Positions 24,918-38,140 of a DNA stretch of 64,000 nucleotides are shown one piece after another; within the stretch, counting starts at the first letter, position 1, and each line of letters starts with the position of its first letter. Location of the stretch: assembly GCA_947650365.1 (NCBI GenBank), contig OX393549.1:30347209-30411208 (forward strand). The letters are read 5' to 3'. Below the pieces are notes generated by a model that had not been told where the DNA came from, made no database searches, and was given only the letters and a program-made list of their open reading frames with translations. The translations under genes and the position numbers were made by a program. This DNA is from Chamaelirium japonicum. Taxonomy: Eukaryota; Streptophyta; Magnoliopsida; Liliales; Melanthiaceae.

Positions 24918-25393
24918 TTCGTACGATCCATTCGAATACATTCGCACGATCCATTCTAATACATTCATACGATCCATTCTAATTCATTCATACAATCCAT
25001 TCTAATTCTTTCACACGATCCATTCTAATTCATTCGTAGGATCCATTCTAATTCATTCGTACAATCTATTCTATTTCATTCGTACGATCCATTCTTACTC
25101 ATTCGTTTGATCCATTCTAATTCATACGGACGAATGCATCCATTCTAATTTATTCGTACGATCCATTCTAATTCATTCGTACGATCCATTCTAATTCATT
25201 CGTAAGATCTTTTCGTGCGAATGAATTAGAATGGATACATTCGTGCGAATGAATTAGAATGGATCGTGCGAATGAATTAGAATGGATCGTACGAATGAAT
25301 TAAAATGGATCGTGTGAAAGAATTAGAATGGATTGTATGAATGAATTAGAATGGATCGTGCGAATGAATTAGAATGGATCGTACGAATTCATT
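24918..25393. repeat. Reverse block 24918-25209, forward block 25210-25393
   Basis: The reverse block is the usual post-class-B chain. The switch at about 25205-25215 (AGATCTTTTCGTGCG) is private and its TTTT is not part of any monomer. The forward block ends at a class B reverse-form junction (GTACGAATTC, about 25391). Confidence 0.88.
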
Positions 25394-27149
25394 CTAATTC
25401 ATTCATACAATCCATTCTAATTCTTTCACACGATACATTCTAATTCATTCGTACGTTCCATTCTAATTCATTAGCACGATCCATGCTAATTCATTCGTTC
25501 GATCAATTCTAATTCATTAGCACGATCCATTCTAATTCATTCGTACGATCCATTCTAATTCATTCGTACGATCCATTCTAATTCATATGCACAAAGGTAT
25601 CCATTCTAATCCATTCGTAGGATCCATTCTAATCCATTCGTACGATCCATTCTAATTCATTCGTACGATCCATTCTAATTCATTCGCTCGAATGTATCCT
25701 TTCTAATCCATTCGTATGATCCATTCTAATCCATTCGTACGATCCATTCTAATTCATTCGCATGAATGTAGCCATTCTAATTCATTCATTTGATCGATTC
25801 TAATTCATTCGTACGATCCATTCTAATTCATTCGTCCGATCCATTCTAATTTATTTGCACGAATGTATCCATTCTAATTCATTCGTATGATCCATTCTAA
25901 TTCATTCGTAAGATCCATTCTAATTCATTCGTACGATCCATTCTAATTCATTCGTACGATCCATTCTAATTCATTTACACGAATGTATCCATTCTAATTC
26001 ATTCATACGATCCATTCTACTTCATTCGTACTATCCGTTCTAACTCACTCATACGATCCATTCTAATTCATTCATATGATCCATTCTAATTCATTTGCAC
26101 GAATATATCCATTCTAATTCATTCGTACGATCCATTCTAATTCCTTCGTACGATCCATTCTAATTCCTTCGTACGATCTATTCTAATTCATTCATACGAT
26201 CCATTCTAATACATTCGTACGATTCATGCTAATTCATTCGCACGATCCATTCTAATTCATTCGTACGATCCATTCTTATTCATTCATACGATCCATTCTA
26301 ATTCATTCGCACAATCCATTCTAATTCATTCGTACAATCAATTCTAATTCATTCGTATGATCCATTCTAACTCATTCGGTGGATCCATTCTATTTCATTC
26401 GTACGATCCATTCTAATTCATTCCCACGATCCATTCTAATTTATTCGTATGATCCATTCTAATTCATTCGTACGATCTATTCTAATTCATTCGCACGAAT
26501 GTAATCATTCTAATTCATTCATACGATTCATTCTAATTCATTCGTATGAGCTATTCTAATTCATTCGTACGATCCATTCTAATTCATTCGTACGATCCAT
26601 TGTAATTCATTCATACAATCCATTCTAATTCATTCGCAATGAATGTATCCATTCTAATTAATTCGTACGATCCATTCTAATTCATTCGTATGATCCATTC
26701 TTATTCATTCGCACGATCCAGTCTAATGGATTTGCACGATCCATTCTAATTCATTCGCACGAATGTATCCATTCTTATTCATTCGTACGATCCATTCTAA
26801 TTCATTAATATGATCCATTCTAATTCATTCGTACGATCCATTCTAATTCATTCGCACGATCTATTCTAATTCATTCGTACAATCTATTCTATTTCATTCG
26901 TACGATCCATTCTTACTCATTCGTATGATCCATTCTAATTCATTCGGACGAATGTATCCATTCTAATTTATTCGTCCGATCCATTCTAATTCATTCGTAC
27001 GATCCATTCTAATTCATTCGTCTGATCCATTCTAATTCATTCGCACAAATGTATCCATTCTAATTCATTCGTACGGTACATTCTAATTCATTCGCGCAAT
27101 CCATTCTATTTCATTCGTACGATCCATTCTTACTCATTCGTATGATCCA
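25394..27149 (-). repeat. Reverse-orientation satellite block
   Basis: In order: the ATTAGCACG, CATGCTAATTC string; CATATGCACAAAGG (25585); CGCATGAATGTAGCC (about 25762); CCTTCG runs; the second copy of the CATTCGGTGGATCC module (26200-26600); and the left arm of a class D palindrome. A 24-bp monomer CGCAATGAATG lies near 26636. Confidence 0.9.
26200..26600 (-). repeat. CATTCGGTGGATCC module, copy 2 of 3
   Basis: Same string; CGGTGG lies near 26377. It differs by GAATGTAATC and CTATTTC in place of CTAATTC. Confidence 0.88.
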
Positions 27150-27277
27150 TTATGGATACATTCGTGCGAATGAATTAGAATGGATCATACGAATGAGTAA
27201 GAATGGATCGTACGAATGAAATAGAATGGATTGTGCGAATGAATTAGAATGGATCGTACGAATGAATTAGAATGGAT
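27053..27277. repeat. 225-bp class D palindrome, second copy
   Basis: Arms 27053-27150 and 27180-27277 with the same 29-bp spacer orientation as 17093-17317, offset 9,960 bp. About three arm mismatches are visible in the left arm (GGTACATTC and CGCGCAATCC). Confidence 0.92.
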
Positions 27278-28081
27278 CGTGTGAACGAATTAGAATGGAT
27301 TGTATGAATGAATTAGAATAGATCGTATGAATGAATTAGAATGGATCGTACAAATGAATTAGAATGGATCATACGAATGAACTGGAATGGATACATTCAT
27401 GCGAATGAATTAGAATGGATCGTACGAATGAATTAGAATGGATCGTACGAAAGAATTAGAATGGATCGTACGAATGAATTAGAATGGATCGTACGAAAGA
27501 ATTAGAATGGATCTTACGAATGAATTAGAATGGATCGTACGAATGCACGATCCATGCTTATTCATTCGTTCGATCAATTCTAATTCATTATCATGATCCA
27601 TTCTAATTCATTCGTACGATCCATTCTAATTCATTCGCACGATCCATTCTAATTCTTTCACACGATCCATTCTAATTCATTCGTACGATCCATTCTAATT
27701 CATTCGTACGATCTATTCTAATTCATTCATACGATCCATTCTAATTTCATTCGTACGATCCATTCTAATTCATTCGCTCGAATGTATCCATTCTAATCCA
27801 TTCGTACGATCCATTCTAATCCATCCGTACGATCCATTCTAATTCATTCACATGAATGTAACCATTCTAATTCATTCATTTGATCCATTCTAATTCATTC
27901 GTACGATCCATTCTAATTCATTCGTCCGATCTATTCTAATTCATTCGCACGAATGTATCCATTGTAATCCATTCGTAAGATCCATTCTAATTCATTCGTA
28001 CGATCCATTCTAATTCATTCGTACGATCCATTCTAATTCATTAATATGATCCATTCTAATTCATTCGTACGATCCATTCTA
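27150..28081. repeat. Forward block 27150-27546, reverse block 27547-28081
   Basis: The class D palindrome ends at 27277. The switch CGAATGCACGATCC at 27546 matches 23598. The reverse block repeats 23599-24050 (CGCTCGAATG, CATGAATGTAACC, CATTTGATCC) and ends at a class I junction. Confidence 0.9.
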
Positions 28082-28992
28082 ATGAATTAGAATTGATCGT
28101 ACGAATGAAATAGAATGGATTGCACGAATGATTTAGAATGGATCGTACGAATGAATTAGAATGGATCGGGTGAAAGAATTAGAATGGATTGTATGAATGA
28201 ATTTGAATGGATCGTACGAATGAATTAGAATGGATCGTACGAAGGAATTAGAATGGATCGTACGAATGAATTAGAATATATTTTACGAATGAATTAGAAT
28301 GGATCGTACGAATGAATTAGAATGGATACATTCGTGCGAATGAATTAGAATGGATCGCACGAATGAATTAGAATGGATCGTGCGAGTGAATTAGAATGGA
28401 TCGTACGAATGAATTAGAATGGATTCGTACGAATGAATTAGAATGGATACATTCGTGCGAATGAATTAGAATGGATCGTACCAATGAGTAAGAATGGATC
28501 GTACGAATGAAATAGAATGGGTTGTGCGAATGAATTAGAATGGACCGAACGAATGAATTAGACGTACGAATGAATTAGAATGGATACATTCGTGCGAATA
28601 AATTAGAATGGATCATACGAATGAGTAAGAATGGATCGTCATAATAATTCATTCCTATGATCCATTCTAATTCATTTGTATCCATTCTATTTCATTCGCA
28701 CGATCCATTCTAATTCATTCGCGCAATCTATTCGAATTCATTCGTACGATCCATTCTAATTCATTCGTACGATCCATTCTAATTCATTCATACAATCCAT
28801 TCTAATTTATTCGCACGAATGTATCCATTCTAATTCATTTGCACGATCCATTCTAATTCATTCCTATGATCTATTCTAATTCATTTGTACGATCCATTCT
28901 AATTGATTCTAATTCATTCGTACGATCCATTCTACGATCCATTCTAATTCATTCGTATATTCCATTCTAATTCATTAGCACGATCCATGCTA
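28082..28992. repeat. Forward block 28082-28640, reverse block 28641-28992
   Basis: After the class I junction come GAAATAG, GATTGCACG, GATTTAG and AAGGAATTAG, as after 45270 and 46530. Truncated monomers sit near 28560 (TTAGACGTACG). The reverse part has TTTGTATCC and GTATATTCC, the same module as 31400-31900 and 47898-48900. Confidence 0.85.
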
Positions 28993-29030
28993 ATGAATTA
29001 GAATGGATCGTACGATCCAATCTAATTCAT
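28993..29030. repeat. Class H 38-bp palindrome
   Basis: It reads outward from CGTACG (29009-29014) as ATGAATTAG...CTAATTCAT with a single mismatched pair (GAATGG against CCAATC). A forward monomer of 19 bp is embedded in reverse DNA. Confidence 0.9.
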
Positions 29031-30952
29031 TCATACGATCCATTCTTACTCATTCGTATGATCCATTCTAGTTCAATCGTACGATCCATTCTAATTCATT
29101 CGTACGATCCATTCTAATTCCTTCGTACGATCCATTCTAATTCCTTCGTACGATCCATTCTAATTCATTCGTACGATCCATTCTAATTCATTCGCGCAAT
29201 CTATTCTAATTCATTCGTACGATCCATTCTAATTCATTCGCGCAATCTATTCTAATTCATTCGCACGAATGTATCCATTCTAATTCATTTGTACGATCCA
29301 TTCTATTTCATTCGCACGAATGTATCCATTCTAGTTCATTCGTACGATCCATTCTAATTCATTCGTACGATCCATTCTAATTCATTCGCACGATCCATTC
29401 TAATTCATTCGTACGATCCATTCTAATTCATTCATACGATCCATTCTAATTCATTCGTACGATCCATTCTAATTCATTCGCACAAATGTATCCATTCTAA
29501 TTCATTCGTACGATCCATTCTAATTCATTCGCACGATCCATTCTAATTCATTCATACGATCCATTCTAATTCATTCACACGAATGTATCCATTCTAATTC
29601 ATTCATACGATCCATTCTAATTCATTCGTACGATCCGTTCTAATTCACTCATACGATCCATTTTAATACATTCATACGATCCATTCTAATTAATTTGCAC
29701 GAATATATCCATTCTAATTCATTCGTACGATCCATTCTAATTCCTTTGTACGATCCATTCTAATTCATTCGTACGATCCATTCTAATTCATTCGTCCGAT
29801 CCATTCTAATTCATTCGCACGAATGTATCCATTCTAATTCATTCGTACGATCCATTCTAATTCATTCGTACGATCCATTCTAATTCATTCGTAAGATCCA
29901 TTCTAATTCATTCGTACGATCCATTCTAATTCATTCGTACGATCCATTCTAATTCATTCGCACGAATGTATCCATTCTAGTTCATTCGTACGATCCATTC
30001 TAATTAATTCGTACGATCCATTCTAATTCATTCGCACGATCCATTCTAATTCATTTGTACGATCCATTCTAATTCATTCATATGATCCATTCTAATTCAT
30101 TCGTACGATCCATTCTAATTCATTCGCACAAATGTATCCATTCTAATTCATTTGTACGATCCATTTTAATTCATTCGCACGATCCATTCTAATTCATTCG
30201 TACGATCCATTCTAATTCTTTCACACGATCCATTCTAATTCATTCGTACGATCCATTCTAATTCATTCGCACGATCCATTCTAATTCATTCGTACGATCC
30301 ATTCTAATTCATTCATACGATCCATTCTAATTCATTCGTACGATCCATTCTAATTCATTCGCACAAATGTATCCATTCTAATTCATTCAGACGATCCATT
30401 CTAATTCATTCGCACGATCCATTCTAATTCATTCGTACGATCCATTCTAATTCATTCGCACGATCTGTTCTTATTCATTTGCACAATCCATTATAATTCA
30501 TTTGCACGAATGTATCCATTCTAATTCATTCATACGATCCATTCTAATTCATTCATACGATCCATTCTAATTCATTCGTATGATCAATTCTAATTAATTC
30601 GTATGATCCATTCTAATTCATTCGTACGATCCATTCTAATTCATTCATACAATCCATTCTAATTCATTCGTACGATCAATTCTAATTCACTCATACGATC
30701 CATTCTAATACATTCATACGATCCATTCTAATTCATTTGCACGAATATATCCATTCTAATTCATTCGTACGATCCATTCTAATTCCTTCGTACGATCCAT
30801 TCTAATTCATTCGTACGATCTATTCTAATTCATTCGTACGATCCATTCTAATTCATTCGTACGATCCATTCTAATTCCTTCGTACGATCCATTCTAATTC
30901 ATTCGTACGATCCATTCTAATTCATTCGTACAATCTATTCTAATTTATTCGT
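29012..30952 (-). repeat. Longest reverse-orientation satellite block
   Basis: It starts on the right arm of the class H palindrome. It is mostly canonical monomers with 28-mers (CGCACGAATG or CGCACAAATG) about every 150-250 bp. The 29940-30400 stretch matches 37320-37700 and 55850-56160. It ends at a class A reverse-form junction (about 30947). Confidence 0.92.
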
Positions 30953-31736
30953 ACGAATGGATACATTCGTGTGAATGAATTAGAATGGATCGTACGAATG
31001 AGTAAGAATGGATCGTACGAATGAAATAGAATGGATTGCACGAATGAATTAGAACGGATCGTACGAATGAATTAGAATGGATCGTGTGAAAGAATTAGAA
31101 TGGATTGTATGAATGAATAAGAATGGATCGTACGAATGAATTAGAATGGATCGTACTAGGATCCATTCTAATTCATTCGTACAATCTATTCTATTTCATT
31201 CGTACGATCCATTCTTACTAATTCGTATGATCCATTCTAATTCATTCGGACGAATGTATCCATTCTAATTTATTCGTACGATCCATTCTAATTCATTCGT
31301 ACGATCCATTCTAATTCATTCGTACGATCCATTCTTACTCATTCGTATGATCCATTCTAATTCATTCGTACGATCCATTCTAATTCATTCGTACGATCGA
31401 TTCTAATTCATTCGCACTATCCATTCTAATTCATTCGTACGATCCATTCTAATTCATTCGTATGATCCATTCAAATTTATTCGTTCAAATATATCCATTC
31501 TAATTCATTCGTACGATCCATTCTAATTCATTCGCACGATCCATTCTAATTCATTCGCACGTATGTATCCAATCTAATTCATTTGCACGATCCATTCTAA
31601 TTTATTCCTATGATCTATTCTAATTCATTCGTATGATCCACTCTAATTCATTCTAATTCATTCGTACGATCCATTCTACGATCCATTCTAATTCATTCGT
31701 ATATTCCATTCTAATTCATTAGGACGATCCATGCTA
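30953..31736. repeat. Forward block 30953-31152, reverse block 31153-31736
   Basis: The forward block is the post-class-A chain, cut short at the private switch CGTACTAGGATCC. The reverse part has CTATTTC, CTTAC and CGGACGAATG monomers, then a GTATATTCC marker (about 31699) before the class H palindrome. Confidence 0.88.
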
Positions 31737-31774
31737 ATGAATTAGAATGGATCGTACGATCCAATCTAATTCAT
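31737..31774. repeat. Class H 38-bp palindrome, second copy
   Basis: Same sequence as 28993-29030 and the same neighbours (GTATATTCC and CATGC upstream, CTTACTC downstream). Confidence 0.9.
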
Positions 31775-33100
31775 TCATACGATCCATTCTTACTCATTCG
31801 TATGATCCATTCTAATTCAATCGTACAATCCATTCTAATTCATTCGTACGATCTATTCTAATTCCTTCGTACGATCCATTCGTACAATCCATTCTAATTC
31901 ATTCGTACGATCCATTCTAATTCCTTCGTACGATCCATTCTAATTCATTCGTACGATCCATTCTAATTCATTCGCGCAATCTATTCTAATTCATTCATAC
32001 GATCCATTCTAATTCATTCGTACGATCCATTCTAATTCATTCATACAATCCATTCTAATTTATTCGGACGAATGTATCCATTCTAATTCATTCGTACGAT
32101 CCATTCTAATTCATTCGCACAATCTATTATAATTCATTCATACGATCCATTCTAATTCATTCGCACGAATGTATCCATTCTAATTCATTCATACGATCCA
32201 TTCTACTTCATTCGTACTATCCGTTCTAATTCACTCATACGATCCATTCTAATTCATTCATACGATCCATTCTAATTCATTTGCACGAATATATCCATTC
32301 TAATTCATTCGTACGATCCATTCTAATTCCTTCGTACGATCCATTCTAATTCCTTCGTACGATCCATTCTAATTCCTTCGTACGATCCATTCTATTTTAT
32401 TCGTATGATCTATTCTAATTCCTTCGTACGATCCATTCTAATTCCTTCGTATCCATTCTAATTCACTCATACGATCCATTCTAATTCATTCGTACGATCC
32501 ATTCTAATTCATTCATACAATCCATTCTAATTCATTCGCACGAATGTATCCATTCTAATTCATTCGTACGATCAGTTCTAATTCATTCACAAAATCTATT
32601 CTAATTCATTCATACGATCCATTCTAATTCATTCGCACGAATGTATCCATTATAATTCATTTATATGATCCATTCTAATTCATTCGTACGATCCATTCTA
32701 ATTCACTCATACGATCCATTCTAATACATTCATACGATCCATTCTAATTCATTTGCACGAATATATCCATTCTAATTCATTCGTACGATCCATTCTAATT
32801 CCTTCGTACGATCCATTCTAATTCATTCGTACGATCTATTCGAATTCATTCGTACGATCCATTCTAATTCATTCGTACGATCCATTCTAATTCCTTCGTA
32901 CGATCCATTCTAATTCATTCGTACGATCCATTCTAATTCATTCATACAATCCATTCTAATTCTTTCACACGATCCATTCTAATTCATTCGTACGATCCAT
33001 TCTAATTCATTCGTGTAATCCATTCTATTTCATTCGTACGATCCATTCTTACTCATTCATACGATCCATTCTAATTCATTCACACGAATGTATCCATTCG
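31756..33100 (-). repeat. Reverse block with CCTTCG monomer runs
   Basis: Four successive CCTTCG-type monomers (about 32325-32390) and the GTACTATCCG marker (about 32213) recur together at 48265-48510. CACAAAATC lies near 32588. It ends at a class A junction (33095). Confidence 0.9.
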
Positions 33101-34195
33101 TACGAATGTATTAGAATAGATTGTACGAATGAATTAGAATGGATCGTACGAATGAATTAGAATGGATCGTACGAAGGAATTAGAATGGATCGTACGAATG
33201 AATTACAATGGATCGTACGAATGAATTAGAATAGATCCTACGAATGAATTAGAATGGATCGTACGAAGGAATTAGAATGGATCGTACGAATGAATTAGAA
33301 TGGATATATTCGTGCAAATGAATTAGAATGGATCGTATGAATGTATTAGAATGGATCGTATGAGTGAATTAGAATGGATCGTACGAATGAATTAGAATGG
33401 ATCGTATGAATGAATTAGAATGGATACATTCGTGCGAATGAATTAGAATTGATCGTACGAATGAATTAGAATGGATCATGCGAATGAATTAGAATGGATC
33501 GTACGAATGAATTAGAATGGATCGTACGAATGAACTAGAATGGATACATTCGTACGAATGAATTAGAATGGATCGTACGAATGAATTAGAATGGATCGTA
33601 CAAATGAATTAGAATGGATCTTACGAATGAATTAGAATGGATCGTACGAATTAATTAGAATGGATCGTACGAATGAATTAGAATGGATACATTCGTGCGA
33701 ATGAATTAGAATGGATCGGACGAATGAATTAGAATGGATCGTACGAATGAATTAGAATGGATCAAATGAATGAATTAGAATGGTTACATTCATGCGAATG
33801 AGTTAGAATGGATCGTACGAATGGATTAGAATGCATCATACGAATGGATTTGAATGAGCGAATGAATTAGAATGGATCGTACGAATGGATTAGAATGGAT
33901 CCTACGAATGGATTAGAATGGATACCTTTGTGCATATGAATTAGAAAGGATCGTACGAATGAATTAGAATGGATCATATTAATGAATTAGAATGGATCGT
34001 ACGAATGAATTAGAATGGATACATTCGTGCACGATCCATTCTAATTCATTCGCACGAATGTATCCATTCTAATTCATTCGTACGATCCATTCTAATTCAT
34101 TAATATGATCCATTCTAATTCATTCGTACGATCCATTCTAATTCATATGCACAAAGGTATCCATTCTAATTCATTCGTACGATCCATTCTAATTC
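33101..34195. repeat. Forward block 33101-34040, reverse block 34041-34195
   Basis: The forward part has the post-class-A chain, then the marker order GATCTTACG, GATCGGACG, GATCAAATG (33761), GGTTACATTCATG, GGATTAG. The blocks meet inside the 243-bp palindrome (33920-34162). A short truncated monomer lies near 33848 (TTTGAATGAGCG). Confidence 0.9.
33920..34162. repeat. 243-bp palindrome, second copy
   Basis: Arms 33920-34030 and 34052-34162 with a 21-bp spacer, the same layout as 18753-18995 and 15,167 bp away. One visible arm mismatch (GAAAGG for GAATGG in the left arm) differs from that of the first copy, so each copy has changed on its own since duplication. Confidence 0.93.
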
Positions 34196-35711
34196 AAGAT
34201 CGTACGAATGAATTAGAATGGATACATTCGTGCGAATGAATTAGAATTGATTGTACGAATGAATTAGAATGGATCGTGCGAATGAATTAGAATGGATCGT
34301 ACGAATGAACTAGAATGGATCGTACGAATGAACTAGAATGGATACATTCGTGCGAATGAATTAGAATGGATCGTACGAATGAATTAGAATGGATCGTACG
34401 AATCAATTAGAATGGATCTTACGAATGAATTAGAATGGATCGTACGAATGAATTAGAATGGATACATTCGTGCGAATGAATTAGAATGGATCGGACGAAT
34501 GAATTAGAATGGATTGTACGAATGAATTAGAATGGATCAAATGAATGAATTAGAATGGTTACATTCATGCGAATGAATTAGAATGGATCGTACGAATGGA
34601 TTAGAATGGATCGTACGAATGGATTAGAATTGATACATTCGAGCGAATGAATTAGAATGGATCGTACGAATGAATTAGAATGGATCGTACGAATGGATTA
34701 GAATGGATCCTACGAATGGATTAGAATGGATACCTTTGTGCATATGAATTAGAATGGATCGTACGAATGAATTAGAATGGATCATATTAATGAATTAGAA
34801 TGGATCGTACGAATGAATAAGAATAGATCATACGAATGAATTAGAATGGATCGTACGAATGAATTAGAATTGATCATACGAATTAACTAGAATGGATCAT
34901 ACGAATGAATTAGAATGGATCGTACGAATGAATTAGAATGGATCGTACGAATGAATTAGAATGGATACATTCGTGCGAATGAATTAGAATGGATTGTGCG
35001 AATGAATAAGAACAGATCGTGCGAATGAATTAGAATGGATCGTATGAATGAATTAGAATGGATCGTGCGAATGAATTAGAATGGATCGTTCGAATGAATT
35101 AGAATGGATACATTTGTGCGAATGAATTAGAATGGATCGTACGAATGAATTAGAATGGATCGTATGAATAAATTAGAATGGATCGTACGAATGAATTAGA
35201 ATGGATCGTGCGAATGAATTAGAATGGATCGTACGAATAAATTAGAATGGATCGTACGAATGAACTAGAATGGATACATTCGTGCGAACGAATTAGAATG
35301 GATCGTACGAATGAATTAGAATAGATCGTACGAATGAATTAGAATGGATCTTACGAATGAATTAGAATGGATCGTACGAATGAATTAGAATGGATCGTAC
35401 GAATGAATTAGAATGGATACATTCGTGCGAATGAATTAGAATGGATCGGACGAATGAATTAGAATGGATCGTATGAATGAATTAGAATGGATCGTACAAA
35501 TAAATTAGAATGGATACATTCATCCGAATGAATTAGAATGGATCATACGAATGAGTAAGAATGGATCGTACGAATGAAATAGAATAGATTGTACGAATGA
35601 ATTAGAATGGATCCTACGAATGAATTAGAATGGATTGTACGAATGAATTAGAATGGATCGTATGAATGAATTAGAATGGATCGTGCGAATGAATTCGAAT
35701 GGATCGTACGA
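34196..35711 (+). repeat. Forward-orientation satellite block
   Basis: It follows a class E junction (ATTCAAGATCG). It carries the full marker chain from GATCTTACG (34414) through GATCAAATG (34536), CATTCGAGCG (34637), GATCCTACG and GATACCTTTGTGC (34726) to GATCATATTAATG, then an AATAAGAACAG monomer near 35005. It ends at a class B reverse-form junction (about 35711). Confidence 0.92.
34405..34830 (+). repeat. Reference copy of the forward marker chain
   Basis: It gives the cleanest order: GATCTTACG, CATTCGTGCG, GATCGGACG, GATCAAATG, GGTTACATTCATGCG, GGATTAG twice, CATTCGAGCG, GGATTAG, GATCCTACG, GATACCTTTGTGCATATG, GATCATATTAATG. Parts recur forward near 13385, 24425, 33600, 40130, 42316, 58440 and 62700, and in reverse complement near 1904, 11003, 23850, 25585, 27775, 61850 and 63470. 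Confidence 0.85.
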
Positions 35712-36830
35712 ATTCATTCTAATTCATTCATACAATCCATTCTAATTCTTTCACACGATCCATTCTAATTCATTCGTACGTTCCATTCTAATTCATTAGC
35801 ACGATCCATACTAATTCATTCGTTCGATCAATTCTAATTCATTAGCACGATCCATTCTAATTCATTCGTACGATCCATTCTAATTTATTCGCACGATCCA
35901 TTCTAATTCATTCATAGGACCCATTCTAATTCATTCATACGATCTATTCTAATTCTTTCGCACGAATGTATCCATTCTAATTCATTCGTACGATCTATTC
36001 TAATTCATTCGTATGATCCATTCTAATTCATTCGTACGATCCATTCTAATTCATTCATACGATCTATTCTAATTCATTCATACAATCCATTCTAATTCTT
36101 TCACATGATCCATTCTAATTCATTCGTACGATCCATTCTAATTCATTTGCACAATCCATTCTATTTCATTCGTACGATCCATTCTTACTCATTGGTACGA
36201 TCCATTCTAATTCATTCGCACGAATGTATCCATTCTAATTCATTCGTACGAATCCATTCTAATTTATTCGTACAATCCATTCTATTTCATTCGTACGATC
36301 CATTCTTACTCATTCGTATGATCCATTCTAATTCATTCGCACGAATGTATCCATTCTAAATCATTCGTACGATCCATTCTAAATCATTCGTACGATCCAT
36401 TCTAAATCATTCGTACAATACATTCTATTTCATTCGTACGATCAATTCTAATTCATTAGCACGATCCATTCTAATTCATTCGTACGAGCCATTCAAATTC
36501 ATTCGCACGATCCGTTCTAATTCATTCGTACAATCCATTCTATATCATTCGTACGATCCATTCTTACTCATTCGTATGATCCATTCTAATTCATTCGCAC
36601 GAATGTATCCATTCTAATCCATTCGTACGATCCATTCTAATCCATTTGTACGATCCATTCTAGATACATTCGTCCGAATGAATTAGAATGGATCATACGA
36701 ATGAGTAAGAATGGATCGTACGAATGAAATAGAATAGATTGTACGAATGAATTAGAATGGATCCTACGAATGAATTATAATAGATCGTGTGAAAGAATTA
36801 GAATGGATTGTATGAATGAATTAGAATGAA
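35712..36830. repeat. Reverse block 35712-36660, forward block 36661-36830
   Basis: The reverse part is rich in TAT- and TTA-type monomers (CTATTTC, CTTACTC) around 36105-36359, which removes the usual TAA stops and leaves an 84-codon open frame by chance. The switch CTAGATACATTCG at 36661 is private. The forward part ends at a class B junction (36825-36850). Confidence 0.88.
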
Positions 36831-38140
36831 TTCGTACGATCCATTCGAATTCATTCGCACGATCCATTCTAATTCATTCATACGATCCATTCTAATTCAT
36901 TCATACAATCCATTCTAATTCTTTCACACGATCCATTCAAATTCATTCATAGGTTCCATTCTAATTCATTCGTACAATCTATTCTATTTCATTCGTACGA
37001 TCCATTCTTACTCATTCGTATGATCCATTCTAATTCATTCGTACGAATGTATCCATTCTAATTTATTCGTACGATCCATTCTAATTCATTCGTACAATCC
37101 ATTCTAATTCATTCGTACGATCCATTCTAATTCATTTGTCCGATCCATTCTAATTCATTCGCACGAATATATCCATTCTAATTCATTCGTACGATCCATT
37201 CTGATTCATTCGTACGATCCATTCTAATTCATTCGTAAGATCCATTCTAATTCATTCAAACGATCCATTCTAATTCATTCGTACGATCCATTCTAATTCA
37301 TTCGCACGAATGTATCCATTCTAGTTCATTTGTACGATCCATTCTAATTCATTCGTACGATCTATTCTAATTCATTCGCACGATCCATTCTAATTCATTA
37401 GTACGATCCATTCTAATTCATTCATACGATCCATTCTAATTCATTCGTACGATCCATTCTAATTCATTCACACAAATGTATCCATTCTAATTCATTCGTA
37501 CGATCCATTCTAATTCATTCGCATGATCCATTCTAATTCATTCGTACGAACCATTCTAATTCTTTCACACGATCCATTCTAATTCATTCGTACGATCCAT
37601 TCTAATTCATTCGCACGATCCATTCTAATTCATTCGTACGATCCATTCTAATTCATTCATACGATCCATTCTAATTCATTCGTACGATCCATTCTAATTC
37701 ATTCGCACAAATGTATCCATTCTAATTCATTCGTACGATCCATTCTAATTCATTCGCACGATCCATTCTAATTCATTCGTACGATCCATTCTAATTCATT
37801 CGTACGATCCATTCTAATTAATTCGTATGATCCATTCTAATTCATTCGTACGATCCATTCTAATTCATTCATACAATCCATTCTAATTCATTCGCACGAA
37901 TGTATCCATTCTAATTAATTCGTACGATCCATTCTAATTAATTCGTATGAGCTATTCTTATTCATTCGCACGATCCAGTCTAATTGATTCGCACGATCCA
38001 TTCTAATTCATTCGCACGAATGTATCCATTTGAATTCATTCGTACGATCCATTCCAATTCATTAATATGATCCATTCTAATTCATTCGTACGATCCATTC
38101 TAATTCATATGCACAAAGGTATCCATTTTAATTCATTCGC
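36831..38140 (-). repeat. Reverse-orientation satellite block
   Basis: Post-class-B chain first, then long canonical runs with 28-mers. From 37401 it matches 55849-56611 in variant order. It ends at CGCACGAAAGAATTAG (38138), a switch shared only with 56609. Confidence 0.9.

Noticed and set aside
36105-36359. 84-codon open frame with IHSNSFVRS-like peptide repeats
   Set aside because: Pure satellite in reverse orientation. The usual TAA in CTAATTC is replaced by TAT or TTA variants in the one frame where it would stop, and it ends at the next CCATTCTAA. There is no start context and no unique sequence, so it is not a gene.
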